DNA of 64,000 nt from assembly GCF_001544455.2 (NCBI RefSeq), contig NZ_FCOC02000002.1:558001-622000 (forward strand), read 5' to 3'. Within the stretch, counting starts at the first letter, position 1, and every line of letters begins with the position of its first letter. Of the stretch, positions 46,438 through 55,634 are shown one piece after another. A program made the translations under genes and the position numbers. The notes below the pieces were generated by a model. That model made no database searches. It saw only the letters and a list, made by a program, of their open reading frames with translations, and was not told the DNA's origin. The stretch comes from Caballeronia sordidicola. GTDB taxonomy: Bacteria; Pseudomonadota; Gammaproteobacteria; Burkholderiales; Burkholderiaceae.

Positions 46438-47448
46438 TTACCTCGTGTGTCGAATGCGCGGATTGAGCACGCCGTACAACAAGTCGACGACCAGATTCAC
46501 GAGAATGACAAGCGTCGCAATCATCAGGATACCGCCCTGCACGACGGGATAATCGCGCCGGCTGATGGCGTCGATCAGCCATTTGCCCACGCCCGGCCAT
46601 GAGAACAACGTCTCGGTCAGCACGGCGCCCGCGAGCAGCGTGCCGACTTGCAGGCCGATCACGGTGACCACGGGAATCAGCGCGTTACGCAACGCATGCA
46701 CGACCACCACGCGTCCCGGCGCAAGACCCTTGGCGCGCGCCGTGCGAATGTAGTCCTCGCGCAAAACCTCGAGCATCGAAGAACGTGTCATGCGCGCGAT
46801 CACCGCGAGCGGAATGGTGCCCAGCACGATAGTCGGCAGGATCAGGTGACTGACGGCGGACTTGAACGCGCCTTCGTCGTCGGAGAAGAGTGCATCCCAC
46901 AACATGAAGCCGGTGCGATGCGGAATGTCGTATTCCACTGCAATGCGCCCGGAAACCGGGGTCCAGCCGAGCTTTGCCGAGAAGAACATGATGAGGATCA
47001 AACCCCACCAGAAAATAGGCATGGAATAACCGGTGAGCGCCGTGCCCATCACGCCGTGGTCGACAACCGTGCCGCGCTTGAGCGCCGCCGCCACGCCAGC
47101 GGGCAGCCCCACGACCAGCGCGAAGATCATCGCGCAGATCGCAAGTTCCAGCGTTGCCGGAAAGCGGCCGAGGAACTCGCCCATTACGCTGGTATTGGTG
47201 ATGATCGACATGCCGAGGTCGCCTTGCAGCGCGTGTCCGACATAGTGGAAATATTGAACAGGCAGCGGCAGGTCGAGCCCGAGCCGCTTCATGGCTTCGG
47301 CGTGCATGGCCGGGTCCACGCCGCGCTCGCCCATCATCACTTCAATGGGATCGCCCGGGATCAGGTGGATCAATGCGAAAGCCAGGATCGTGATGCCGAT
47401 GAACGTCGGAATCACCATGCCTATGCGCCGCAAAACGAATCGGAACAT
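46438..47448 (-). CDS. dppB: Dipeptide ABC transporter permease DppB
   Basis: 336 residues, OppB/DppB family, with typical MFRFVLRRIGMVIPTFIGITILAFALIHLIPGDP-like N terminus (motif residues 1-34) and the EAA loop RMTRSSMLEVLREDYIRTARAKGL. It pairs with DppC to form the membrane channel. It is separated from dppA by 113 bases containing a stable hairpin. Confidence 0.95.
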   Translation of the reverse strand: MFRFVLRRIGMVIPTFIGITILAFALIHLIPGDPIEVMMGERGVDPAMHAEAMKRLGLDLPLPVQYFHYVGHALQGDLGMSIITNTSVMGEFLGRFPATLELAICAMIFALVVGLPAGVAAALKRGTVVDHGVMGTALTGYSMPIFWWGLILIMFFSAKLGWTPVSGRIAVEYDIPHRTGFMLWDALFSDDEGAFKSAVSHLILPTIVLGTIPLAVIARMTRSSMLEVLREDYIRTARAKGLAPGRVVVVHALRNALIPVVTVIGLQVGTLLAGAVLTETLFSWPGVGKWLIDAISRRDYPVVQGGILMIATLVILVNLVVDLLYGVLNPRIRHTR

Positions 47449-47478
47449 GGTTCGTCTCTTTGGGGAGGAAAAATGCGA

Positions 47479-47511
47479 CCGGCGACGCGGGCTTGTGACC
47501 CTTGTCGCCGG
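47479..47511 (-). terminator. Intercistronic hairpin between dppA and dppB
   Basis: On the minus strand CCGGCGAC (47511-47504) pairs with GTCGCCGG (47486-47479) and is followed by GTCGCATTTTT-like sequence. Weak termination or 3'-end protection here would raise dppA transcript over the membrane and ATPase genes, as is common for binding-protein-dependent transporters. Confidence 0.5.
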
Positions 47512-47561
47512 ACCTTTTCGACTAGTTATAGTTTTCGTGCAAGAAGCGTACCGCTAAAAGA

Positions 47562-49196
47562 TTACTGCACGCCGACGCCATCGAAACGCAAGTAGCCCAG
47601 CGCCTCGATCTTCATGCCCGTCACCTTCTTGCTGGTCGGCTGATAGACCGTCGAGTGAGCGATCGGAGAGAACGGCAACTGGTCCGCGAAGATCTGCTGC
47701 GCCTGCGTGTATGCCTGCGTGCGCTGCGCCTGATCCGACGTGTTGCGGCCCTTGATCACCAGGTCGTTGAACGGCTTGTAGCACCAGTGCGAGAAGTTGC
47801 TGCCGTTGACTGCGTCACAGCCGAGCAACGTGCCGAGCCAGTTATCCGGATCGCCATTGTCGCCCGTCCAGCCAATCAGCATGGCGTCGTGCTCGCCAGC
47901 GTGAGCGCGCTTGATGTACTCGCCCCACTCGTAGGACACGATATTCGCCTTCACGCCGATCTTCGCCCAGTCGGCCTGGATCATCTCGGCCATCAAGCGT
48001 GCGTTCGGGTTATACGGGCGCTGGACCGGCATGGCCCACAGCGTCATCTCGAAACCATTCGGGAAACCGGCCTTCGCGAGCAGCGCCTTCGCCTTGGCGG
48101 TGTCGTACGGTTGCGCTTTCAGGTTCTTGTCGTAGGACCACTGCGTCGGCGGGATGGGCGCGACTGCCGCCTGTCCCGCGCCCTGATACACCGATTCGAT
48201 GATCGCCTTCTTGTTGATCGCCATGTCGAGCGCGCGGCGAACATCGACGTTATCGACGTTTTTCTTCGTCACGTTGTACGCCACGTAACCTTCGTTGAAA
48301 CCCGGCTGCGAAGGGGTATCGAGATTGGCATCCGCTTTCAGCGGCGCAATGTCAGCCGGGCGCGGATAGCTCATCACCTGGCATTCATTGCTTTTCAACT
48401 TCTGCACGCGAACGGCGGCGTCCGGCGTGATCGAGAAAATCAGCTTCGAGATTTTGACGGCGCCCGCTTTCCAGTAATCAGGATTGCCGTCGAAACGGAT
48501 GGTCGCGTCTTTCGTATAGCTGCGGAAAATAAACGGGCCCGTGCCGACCGGCTGTTGATTGATATCCGATGCCTTGCCGGCTTTCAGCAGTTGCTGCGCA
48601 TATTCATCCGATTGAATCGATGCATATTCCATCGCCATGTTCTGGATAAACGGCGCATTTACTTCTTTCAGCGTGAACTTGACCGTGTACGGATCGACCT
48701 TTTCGATCTTCGTGATCAGCTTGTCGAGACCCATGTCCGTGAAATACGGGAACGACGCCGGATAGGCCTTCCGGAACGGCTGATTCGGATCGAGCATGCG
48801 GTTGAACGTGAAGAGCACGTCATCCGCGTTGAATTCGCGCGTCGGCTTGAAGAAAGACGTGGTCTGGAACTTCACGCCGTGGCGCAGATGGAACGTGTAA
48901 GTGAGTCCATCGGACGACACTTCCCACTTTTCAGCCAGGCCCGGTTCCACTTTCGTGCCGCCGCGCTCGAATTCCACGAGGCGGTTGAAAACCGTGAACG
49001 TGTTGGCGGTGAAATCGGTGCCCGTGGTGTACTGGGCGGGATCGAAACCGGCCGGACTGCCTTCCGAGCAGTAGACGAGCGTTTTGTTGGGAATGGGTGC
49101 TGCGTGGGCGACGCTCGCAGTTACGAGCGATGCCGCGATGGCGGCGCTGACGGCCATCGACAGATGGGCAGCTCGCAACAGGCCAATTTTTTTCAT
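47562..49196 (-). CDS. dppA: Dipeptide ABC transporter substrate-binding protein DppA
   Basis: 544 residues, SBP family 5. The signal peptide ends at A-H-A-A near residues 30-33. The mature protein has KTLVYCSEGSPAGFDPAQ and the VDNVDVRRALDMAINKKAII segment typical of dipeptide and haem-binding DppA. A strong GGAGGA lies just upstream of the ATG. It leads dppABCDF. Peptides are the likely cargo; delta-aminolaevulinate or haem are known alternatives in the family. Confidence 0.94.
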   Translation of the reverse strand: MKKIGLLRAAHLSMAVSAAIAASLVTASVAHAAPIPNKTLVYCSEGSPAGFDPAQYTTGTDFTANTFTVFNRLVEFERGGTKVEPGLAEKWEVSSDGLTYTFHLRHGVKFQTTSFFKPTREFNADDVLFTFNRMLDPNQPFRKAYPASFPYFTDMGLDKLITKIEKVDPYTVKFTLKEVNAPFIQNMAMEYASIQSDEYAQQLLKAGKASDINQQPVGTGPFIFRSYTKDATIRFDGNPDYWKAGAVKISKLIFSITPDAAVRVQKLKSNECQVMSYPRPADIAPLKADANLDTPSQPGFNEGYVAYNVTKKNVDNVDVRRALDMAINKKAIIESVYQGAGQAAVAPIPPTQWSYDKNLKAQPYDTAKAKALLAKAGFPNGFEMTLWAMPVQRPYNPNARLMAEMIQADWAKIGVKANIVSYEWGEYIKRAHAGEHDAMLIGWTGDNGDPDNWLGTLLGCDAVNGSNFSHWCYKPFNDLVIKGRNTSDQAQRTQAYTQAQQIFADQLPFSPIAHSTVYQPTSKKVTGMKIEALGYLRFDGVGVQ

Positions 49197-49605
49197 GTTT
49201 CCTCCAGGATCTGTGCCGGCTAAAACCAGCGTAGCGCGATCTTACTGAGCTTTGCCAGGGTGAACAAGGCGACGAAATTCCTTAAGGGAATTCACTTTTT
49301 CGCTTGTTTCCGGTGTGTCGATTAAATGACTGAAAAGGCCGTGTTTTGCGTGATTCCGACGCGTTATCGGAGAGATTTCTTACGATCTGGCGCGTTTTTA
49401 TTGGAATGCGCAATATCGGCGGAATCAGGCGCCACGGCGAATTCGGGCGCTACCGTAGCACGAAGAACGCGTCAGGTTAAGTTAACAATTTCATGGATGG
49501 CGGCGGAGAAAGCAGGCGTGCATCAAGTTTCGTTATGCACAATGTTTCGATGTGATTGAAAACCAAGAACCACGCGGCGAACGCCGCGCGGGTATATCTG
49601 AATTT
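49197..49605. other. Intergenic region between dppA and metF
   Basis: 409 bases with no convincing gene. A symmetrical site AATTCC-TTAAG-GGAATT at 49276-49292, about 80 bases before the dppA start, could be an operator or promoter-proximal element. A 77-codon plus-strand frame at 49326-49559 lacks a ribosome binding site and homology and is not called. Confidence 0.4.
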
Positions 49606-50445
49606 TTACTTTCCCTGCAACTTCAACCGCTCGCAAATCGTCTTGCTCGCCGCCGCGCCGTTCAGCGTATAAAAATGCAGTCCGGGCGCGCCTTCCTTCA
49701 CCAGCCGTTCACACAAGCCCGTCACTACATCCAGCCCGAACGCGCGGATCGTTTCTTTGTCGTCGCCATAACTTTCCAGCCGACGCGCAATCCACTTAGG
49801 CACTTCCGCGCCGCACATCTCGGAGAAACGCATCAACTGCGAGAAATTCGTGATCGGCATGATGCCCGGCACGATAGGAACATCCACGCCAAGCTTCCGT
49901 GCGTCATCGACGAAACGGAAATACGCGTCTGCGTTGAAGAAGTACTGTGTGATCGCCGAATTCGCGCCCGCTTGCACCTTGCGCACGAAGTTGTCCAGAT
50001 CGGACTTCGGCGAGCGCGCCTGCGGATGGTATTCCGGGTACGCGGCGACTTCGATGTTGAACCAGTCGCCATGTTCGGCGCGAATGAAACCCACCAGTTC
50101 CGACGCATACCGCAATTCGCCGACTTCGCCCATGCCCGAAGGCAAGTCGCCGCGCAACGCAACAATATGCCGAATTCCATGCTCGCGATACGCGCCGAGA
50201 ATTCCGCGCAAACTATCCTTCGACGACCCGATGCACGACAAATGCGGCGCCGCCTCGAGACCTTGCTTCATCATCTCGAGGACCGTGTCGAGCGTGCCTT
50301 GCTGGGTGGAACCGCCCGCGCCGAACGTCACGGAGACGAACTTCGGATGGAGCGTCTTGAGCTGCGCGCCGGTAGCGCGCAATTTCTCGATTCCTTCCGG
50401 CGTTTTCGGCGGGAAGAACTCGAATGAGAGTTCGATCGGTTTCAT
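49606..50445 (-). CDS. metF: 5,10-methylenetetrahydrofolate reductase
   Basis: 279 residues, an FAD-dependent TIM barrel. Family landmarks are LSFEFFPPKTPEG, VSVTFGAGGST, HIVALRGDLP and YFFNADAYFRFVDD. It supplies 5-methyltetrahydrofolate for methionine synthesis. The ATG 50445 opens MKPIELSFEFF; an extension to 50499 is unlikely. Located downstream of ahcY and the small membrane gene, it belongs to the activated-methyl cycle unit. Confidence 0.96.
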   Translation of the reverse strand: MKPIELSFEFFPPKTPEGIEKLRATGAQLKTLHPKFVSVTFGAGGSTQQGTLDTVLEMMKQGLEAAPHLSCIGSSKDSLRGILGAYREHGIRHIVALRGDLPSGMGEVGELRYASELVGFIRAEHGDWFNIEVAAYPEYHPQARSPKSDLDNFVRKVQAGANSAITQYFFNADAYFRFVDDARKLGVDVPIVPGIMPITNFSQLMRFSEMCGAEVPKWIARRLESYGDDKETIRAFGLDVVTGLCERLVKEGAPGLHFYTLNGAAASKTICERLKLQGK

Positions 50446-50476
50446 GATGGAATTTAAACGGGCGCGCGGCAGCCGC

Positions 50477-50830
50477 TTACCCGAAACTGCGCTGACCAAG
50501 AATCAGCGCCGACAGCAGCCAGGACACGATGCTGTAAAGAATCGAGCCGAAGAACGCCGACCAGAAACCCGATACCTCGAAGCCCTTCAGCAAGGACGCA
50601 CACAGCCAGAAGCACAGCGCATTCACGACCAGGATAAAAAGCCCGAGCGTGAGAATGGTCACCGGCAACGTGAGCAGGACCAGGATCGGACGCAGGAACG
50701 TATTGATCAGCCCGAGCACGATCGCCACGATCAGCGCCGTGCCAAAACTGCGAATGTGAATCGATGGCACGAGGTAAGTGATGATCAACAGCGCGAGCGC
50801 GTTGATCAGCCAGGTCAGCAACACGGACAT
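50477..50830 (-). CDS. Small four-helix membrane protein (phage holin 4_2 superfamily)
   Basis: 117 residues with four hydrophobic helices (WLINALALLIITYLV, ALIVAIVLGLINTFL, LPVTILTLGLFILVV, and a last one near SAFFGSILYSIVSWLL). It belongs to the family annotated as phage holin superfamily IV, but nothing phage-like surrounds it. The CAGGAG sequence lies about 8 bases before ATG 50830. It lies between ahcY and metF, so it may be cotranscribed with the methyl-cycle genes. Function unknown. Confidence 0.82.
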   Translation of the reverse strand: MSVLLTWLINALALLIITYLVPSIHIRSFGTALIVAIVLGLINTFLRPILVLLTLPVTILTLGLFILVVNALCFWLCASLLKGFEVSGFWSAFFGSILYSIVSWLLSALILGQRSFG

Positions 50831-50860
50831 CGATGGTCTCCTGGAACTTGAAATCAGAAA

Positions 50861-50887
50861 GCGCATGGGGCAATAAAACCCATGCGC
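50861..50887 (-). terminator. Terminator-like hairpin after ahcY
   Basis: On the minus strand GCGCATGGG (50887-50879) pairs with CCCATGCGC (50869-50861) around a 9-base loop and continues TTTCTGATTT. It sits 10 bases after the ahcY stop. It could end most ahcY transcripts and leave only partial read-through into the membrane protein gene and metF. Confidence 0.7.
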
Positions 50888-50897
50888 GGGCTCACGA

Positions 50898-52319
50898 TTA
50901 GTAGCGGTAGTGATTCGGCTTGAACGGCCCCATCTTGTCCACGCTGATGTACTTCGCCTGGAAGTCGGACAGCACGGTCAGTTCTGCGCCGATACGACCC
51001 AGATGCAGACGCGCGACCTTTTCATCAAGGTGCTTCGGCAACACGTAGACCTTGTTTTCGTACTTGTCGCCATGCACGAACAGTTCGATCTGCGCGATCG
51101 TCTGATTCGTGAACGATGCCGACATCACGAACGACGGATGGCCGGTTGCACAACCCAGGTTCACGAGACGCCCCTCGGCCAGCAGGATGACACGCTTGCC
51201 ATCGGGGAAAATGATGTGATCGACTTGCGGCTTGATGTTTTCCCACGTGTACTGGCGCGTGGAGGCAACGTCGATTTCCGAGTCGAAGTGACCAATATTG
51301 CAGACGATCGCGTTGTTGCGCATCGCCTTCATGTGGTCGTGGCCGATCACGTGGAAATTGCCGGTAGCCGTCACGAAAATGTCGGCCTTGTCGGCGGCAT
51401 ATTCCATGGTGACCACGCGATACCCTTCCATTGCTGCCTGCAACGCGCAGATCGGATCGATTTCCGTGACCCACACCGTTGCGCCCAGACCCCGCAGCGA
51501 TTGCGCGCAGCCCTTGCCCACGTCGCCGTAACCGGCCACGACCGCGATCTTGCCGGCGATCATCACGTCGGTTGCGCGCTTGATGCCGTCGACCAGCGAC
51601 TCACGGCAGCCATACAGGTTGTCGAATTTCGACTTCGTGACCGAATCGTTCACGTTGATGGCCGGGAACGGCAGGCGGCCTTCCTTTTCCATCTGATACA
51701 GACGATGCACGCCCGTCGTCGTTTCTTCCGTTACGCCCTGAATGTGCACGAGGCGCTTGGAATACCACGTCGGATCGACGTCGAGGTGAGCGGCAATCGA
51801 CTTGTACAGCGCGACTTCCTCTTCGTTTTCCGGCTTGGCGATAACCGAACGGTCCTTTTCAGCCTTCGAGCCGAGAATCAGCAGCAACGTGGCGTCGCCG
51901 CCGTCGTCGAGGATCATGTTGGCGAATTCGCCGTTCGGCCATTCGAAGATGCGATGTGAAAATTCCCAGTATTCGTCGAGCGATTCGCCCTTGAACGCGA
52001 ACACCGGCACGCCGCCTTGAGCGATGGCGGCCGCAGCGTGATCCTGCGTCGAGAAGATATTGCACGAGGCCCAGCGCACGTCAGCGCCAAGAGCCGTCAG
52101 CGTTTCAATGAGCACGCCGGTCTGGATAGTCATGTGCAGCGACCCGGCAATGCGTGCGCCCTTCAGCGGCTGTTGCGTCTTGTATTCCTCACGCGTTTGC
52201 ATGAGGCCGGGCATTTCCGTTTCTGCAATGTTCAATTCCTTGCGGCCCCAGGCAGCAAGAGACATATCGGCGACGAGGAAATCCTGGTTGTTCTTTGAAT
52301 CGAGAACTACGGCGTTCAT
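50898..52319 (-). CDS. ahcY: Adenosylhomocysteinase (S-adenosyl-L-homocysteine hydrolase)
   Basis: 473 residues. The NAD-binding loop is [16 protein letters not shown], and [38 protein letters not shown] and the C-terminal [13 protein letters not shown] are characteristic. It hydrolyses S-adenosylhomocysteine to homocysteine and adenosine, relieving methyltransferase inhibition. GGAGGG lies 5 bases before ATG 52319. An SAH riboswitch lies directly upstream. Confidence 0.97.
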   Translation of the reverse strand: MNAVVLDSKNNQDFLVADMSLAAWGRKELNIAETEMPGLMQTREEYKTQQPLKGARIAGSLHMTIQTGVLIETLTALGADVRWASCNIFSTQDHAAAAIAQGGVPVFAFKGESLDEYWEFSHRIFEWPNGEFANMILDDGGDATLLLILGSKAEKDRSVIAKPENEEEVALYKSIAAHLDVDPTWYSKRLVHIQGVTEETTTGVHRLYQMEKEGRLPFPAINVNDSVTKSKFDNLYGCRESLVDGIKRATDVMIAGKIAVVAGYGDVGKGCAQSLRGLGATVWVTEIDPICALQAAMEGYRVVTMEYAADKADIFVTATGNFHVIGHDHMKAMRNNAIVCNIGHFDSEIDVASTRQYTWENIKPQVDHIIFPDGKRVILLAEGRLVNLGCATGHPSFVMSASFTNQTIAQIELFVHGDKYENKVYVLPKHLDEKVARLHLGRIGAELTVLSDFQAKYISVDKMGPFKPNHYRY

Positions 52320-52354
52320 CACGCCCTCCTTTCTAAATGGAAACATAGAAATTT

Positions 52355-52491
52355 GACGTGAGCGCCGTTCGATGCGGTGGTTCAACAAGCGCTTGAGATA
52401 TTGCCCCGCGCTGGTCGCTCCGTCCGATTGAATGCTTCGAGCCTGGCGGATTCCGGGGTGAGAATGGAAACCGTCGCAACGCTCCTCGAAG
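52355..52491 (-). promoter_or_regulatory. S-adenosylhomocysteine (SAH) riboswitch upstream of ahcY
   Basis: On the minus strand the leader holds CGAGGAGCGTTGCGAC, then CCAGGCTCGAAG about 40 bases on, then GAACGGCGCTCACG. These three blocks are the conserved core of the SAH aptamer: GAGGAGCG pairs with CGCTC, and AGGCTCG forms the pseudoknot side. The last block ends about 35 bases before the ahcY start. SAH binding generally turns expression on. Confidence 0.85.
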
Positions 52492-52702
52492 CGAACTGCG
52501 ATTGTAGCAAAGGTTCCCGGTTCGCACGCGAGGGTTTGGGAGGCTTCGCCATATGAATGCCGTGCGCGGTCGCGTCAAACAAGAGGCCGAGAGCGACCGC
52601 TAATAAGGGTTAACCCGTCATCGAGCTTGGCATTGCTTTCAACATAATTAAGATGACTTAGACTTATCGATTGCATTCCAACGTGGAATCAAAGGGACGG
52701 GT
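52492..52702. other. Divergent promoter region of ahcY and the LysR gene
   Basis: Together with the ahcY leader this makes a 383-base gap. On the minus strand TACAAT at 52506-52501 is a good -10 for the riboswitch transcript, but the -35 is weak. On the plus strand the final 60 bases before the LysR start are AT-rich (AACATAATTAAGATGACTTA near 52639), as expected for a LysR autoregulated promoter. Confidence 0.45.
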
Positions 52703-53656
52703 ATGGAATTGCGATCGTTGCGGTATTTCGTCGAGGTCGTGAAGCAAAAGAGCTTCACCGCTGCGGCGGAAAAAATGTTCGTCACGCAGCCGACCATCAG
52801 CAAGATGGTGAAGTCGCTCGAGGATGAGATTGGCTCGCCGCTGCTCCTGCGCGAAAGCCGCCAGATGGTGCTCACCGACGCTGGCCAAATCGTCTATCAG
52901 CGCGGACTCGAAGTGCTGGCGGCGCACGCGCAACTCGAAGCCGAACTCAACGATCTCGGCAAACTCGGGCGCGGCACGCTGACCATCGGCATTCCGCCCA
53001 TGGGCGGATCGCTGTTCACGCCCGCCATTGCCACCTTCAAAAAGCGCTTTCCCAAGGTGGAGCTGAAACTGTTCGAGCGCGGGTCCAAGGCGATCGAGGC
53101 TGCTTTGATCGATGGGGAGCTGGAACTCGGCGGCGTGCTGGAACCCGTCGATCTTGCCACTTTCGACGTGTTGCCCGTCAGCCGGCAATTGCTGTGGCTC
53201 GTCGCGCAGAAGGGATCGCGCTGGGACGCCATGAATGACGTGCCGCTCGCCGATCTCGCGCTGGAATCGTTCGTTTTTTACGGCGAAAGCCTCGCATTAT
53301 CCGATCTGGTACTGAACGCGTGCCGCGAAGCCGGGTTCGCGCCCACCATTGTCAGCCGCAGCGGACATTGGGATTTCATGGCGGCGCTGGTGCAGGCCGG
53401 CGTTGGCATTGCGTTGCTGCCGGCGCCGTACTGCCGTCGACTGGATGTCAGCGCGTTCACCTGCCGCCCCGTGGTCGATCCGGAGATTCACTGGAATATG
53501 GCAGTAGGGTGGCGACGCAACGGGTATTTGTCGAACGCCGCTCGTGCTTGGCTGGAAGTCGCGCGCCAGGCATTACCCGCGAATCTCGGCGACGACTTCC
53601 TGCAAGGCCCGGCAGCCCGGTTTCCAGCGCGGGTTCGCGACGCTTCGTCAAGATAG
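52703..53656 (+). CDS. LysR-family transcriptional regulator
   Basis: 317 residues. The N-terminal helix-turn-helix is MELRSLRYFVEVVKQKSFTAAAEKMFVTQPTISKMVKSLE-like (residues 1-40), followed by the linker helix and a periplasmic-binding-protein-type effector domain (LGRGTLTIGIPPMGGS onward). CidR/YwbI-type members look similar, but no target can be assigned. Its nearest divergent gene is ahcY, which is more likely under riboswitch control. The downstream terminator is shared with the DUF937-OmpA gene. Confidence 0.92.
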   Translation: MELRSLRYFVEVVKQKSFTAAAEKMFVTQPTISKMVKSLEDEIGSPLLLRESRQMVLTDAGQIVYQRGLEVLAAHAQLEAELNDLGKLGRGTLTIGIPPMGGSLFTPAIATFKKRFPKVELKLFERGSKAIEAALIDGELELGGVLEPVDLATFDVLPVSRQLLWLVAQKGSRWDAMNDVPLADLALESFVFYGESLALSDLVLNACREAGFAPTIVSRSGHWDFMAALVQAGVGIALLPAPYCRRLDVSAFTCRPVVDPEIHWNMAVGWRRNGYLSNAARAWLEVARQALPANLGDDFLQGPAARFPARVRDASSR

Positions 53657-53679
53657 CGTTTGAACCCCGCACAAAACAA

Positions 53680-53714
53680 AACACCCGGCCGCGCTTCTCG
53701 CGCGACCGGGTGTT
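53680..53714. terminator. Bidirectional terminator between LysR and DUF937-OmpA genes
   Basis: Arms AACACCCGG (53680-53688) and CCGGGTGTT (53706-53714) are perfect, with an inner CGCG/CGCG stem. T-rich sequence follows on both strands (TTTCTTGTTG on plus, TTGTTTTGTG on minus). Confidence 0.88.
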
Positions 53715-53759
53715 TCTTGTTGCTTTACTGCCCGGACTCAACTACGTCCGGTCACGCAA

Positions 53760-55415
53760 TTACTCCTGAACCGCGAAGTCGATACGGCGGTTGGCGAAAC
53801 GGCCGCTTGCCGTCGAGTTATCGGCGATCGGATGCTGGTCGCCGTAACCTTGCGCCATCAGAGAGTCAGCGGAAACACCGTGCTTGACCAGGAAGGCACG
53901 CACAGCTTCAGCACGCTTCTTCGACAACGCCAGGTTCGAACTCGCCAGGCCAACGTTGTCCGAGTAGCCACCAATGTTCAGCTTGACCGCCTTGCCTGCG
54001 TCCTGGCACGACTTCAGCATCTGAGCAGACTTTGCCAGCGCCAGTTGTGCGTCTTGCGGCGGCACGTCCGAGCCGGTGCGGAAGTTGATGACTTGCAGGT
54101 TCAGCACCTTGGCGACATCGGCCGGAGCGCAATCGCTATTCAACGAAGAGAACGCGCTCATGAAGGATTCCTTCGCGCTTTCAACTGCTTGCTTGACGTC
54201 GAAAGTACCAACGGTGAAACCGGCGCCAAACAGCGACTTCAGCTTGTCCATCCAGCCGTTGCGCGCGTCCGCTGCCGAACCGCTCAATTCAATCTTTTCA
54301 CCCGACAACTTCGCTTCCGCGCCCGGCAATTGCATCAGCGGCAACAGGCCGTCGAGCTTGTCGAGCCAGCTTGCGGGCTTGGTGTCCGGATCGACCGTGA
54401 TCGTTGCGTTCAGATGATCCGCGCCAAACTTCGCCGTCAATGCGGCGAGCAACTTGGCCTTCTCTTCTTCGCTGCCGACCGTGGCATGAATGGTCGGTGC
54501 GCCAAGTTTGTCGACGGTGAACGTCAGCAGCGCGTCCTTGGTCGGTGCGGGTGCTGCAACAGCCGCAGGAGCGGAAGCAGGTGCCGAGGCCGGCTCGGCG
54601 ACTGCCGGTGTGGACGTGACTACAGGTGCTTCAGCGGGCGCGGTCGTCAGCGATTGCTGGTTCGTGCAGCTACGTCCGAACAGCAATGCCAGCAACGCGA
54701 GCGCGGCGGCAACTGCCAGCCACCACCATTTCTTCGATCTTGCTTTCTCTTCCACCACAATCTTGTCGAGCGACGGGTTCGTAGCCGACGACGTGCCACT
54801 GGAAGTCGAAGGATGTTCCAGATGCGACGACACCGCTTTCAACAGTGCTGCCACGCCGGACAGGAAAGTACCCGCGCCGCCAAGACCCAGCGCGCTGGAG
54901 ATGTCTTCCGACATGCTTGCCTTGACCATGGGCAACTGATGGCCAAGCAGCGTGGGCAACTGGCCGACGTTGCCGCTGGACCGTGTGAAGTAGTGTTTCA
55001 GCACGCCGAACAATGCGGTCGTGACAATGCCGCCCAGAGCGTGCGTTGCACCTACCGATACGCCCGTCTTCGCCGCAACGGCGTTGCTCATTGCATTGAT
55101 GCGATCTTCGGACGCAACGCCCGTTGCGAGCCGCGTTCCCGAAGCGAGCAATGATTGCAGGCCGTCGCCGTGCACGAGCTGCGGCAGCATCTCAACGATG
55201 TTCGCGTTCGAATCCGGCGACATGATGGATGCGAACAGACCGCGCGCGCCTTCAGGCGACGACGCCTTGTTCATGAGCGAGCCGACCATAGCCGGAGCGA
55301 TCATGCCGACCACACGTTTTGCCGCTTCCGGCGCAACGCCGAGTTTAGTGGCGAGTTGCTGCAACACGCTTTCGGTCAAAGCGCCTTGTACTAGCTGAAT
55401 AATGTTGATGCTCAT
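53760..55415 (-). CDS. DUF937 (YidB-like) and OmpA-family fusion protein
   Basis: 551 residues. An N-terminal DUF937-like helical region (about 1-150) is followed by a linker, one membrane helix (KKWWWLAVAAALALLALLFG, around residues 228-247), a Pro/Ala-rich stretch, a BON-like segment (LTFTVDKLGAPTIHATVGSE), and a C-terminal OmpA peptidoglycan-binding domain (INFRTGSDV, NIGGYSDNVG, RAEAVRAFL, GRFANRRIDF). It should span the inner membrane with the OmpA domain in the periplasm. The 33-residue start MSINIIQLVQGAL is typical of the family. Confidence 0.85.
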   Translation of the reverse strand: MSINIIQLVQGALTESVLQQLATKLGVAPEAAKRVVGMIAPAMVGSLMNKASSPEGARGLFASIMSPDSNANIVEMLPQLVHGDGLQSLLASGTRLATGVASEDRINAMSNAVAAKTGVSVGATHALGGIVTTALFGVLKHYFTRSSGNVGQLPTLLGHQLPMVKASMSEDISSALGLGGAGTFLSGVAALLKAVSSHLEHPSTSSGTSSATNPSLDKIVVEEKARSKKWWWLAVAAALALLALLFGRSCTNQQSLTTAPAEAPVVTSTPAVAEPASAPASAPAAVAAPAPTKDALLTFTVDKLGAPTIHATVGSEEEKAKLLAALTAKFGADHLNATITVDPDTKPASWLDKLDGLLPLMQLPGAEAKLSGEKIELSGSAADARNGWMDKLKSLFGAGFTVGTFDVKQAVESAKESFMSAFSSLNSDCAPADVAKVLNLQVINFRTGSDVPPQDAQLALAKSAQMLKSCQDAGKAVKLNIGGYSDNVGLASSNLALSKKRAEAVRAFLVKHGVSADSLMAQGYGDQHPIADNSTASGRFANRRIDFAVQE

Positions 55416-55634
55416 TTGATTTGCCTTTCCTTACTTGCGTGATGTCGCCAAACGCCCAAAATGGGATTCGGAATTATAGGTTCGCGTTTAAAGAGATAAG
55501 GACTTCCGACTAAAAATCGGAATTACCTCAAAACAGATGATCTAAGGGGATTCTCAAGACATCTTGTTTTAATTGGCGCAATCCCAACGCACGCATTTTT
55601 GAGAGCAAAATGTTTGCTTCGACGGAGGTAATCG

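Noticed and set aside
49326..49559. 77-codon plus-strand frame in the dppA-metF gap
   Set aside because: No ribosome binding site, no recognised family, and the region is the dppA promoter side.
50477..50830. Holin-superfamily gene as a prophage remnant
   Set aside because: No endolysin, structural or integrase gene is near. The protein belongs to a widespread four-helix bacterial membrane family and sits inside a methyl-cycle gene group.
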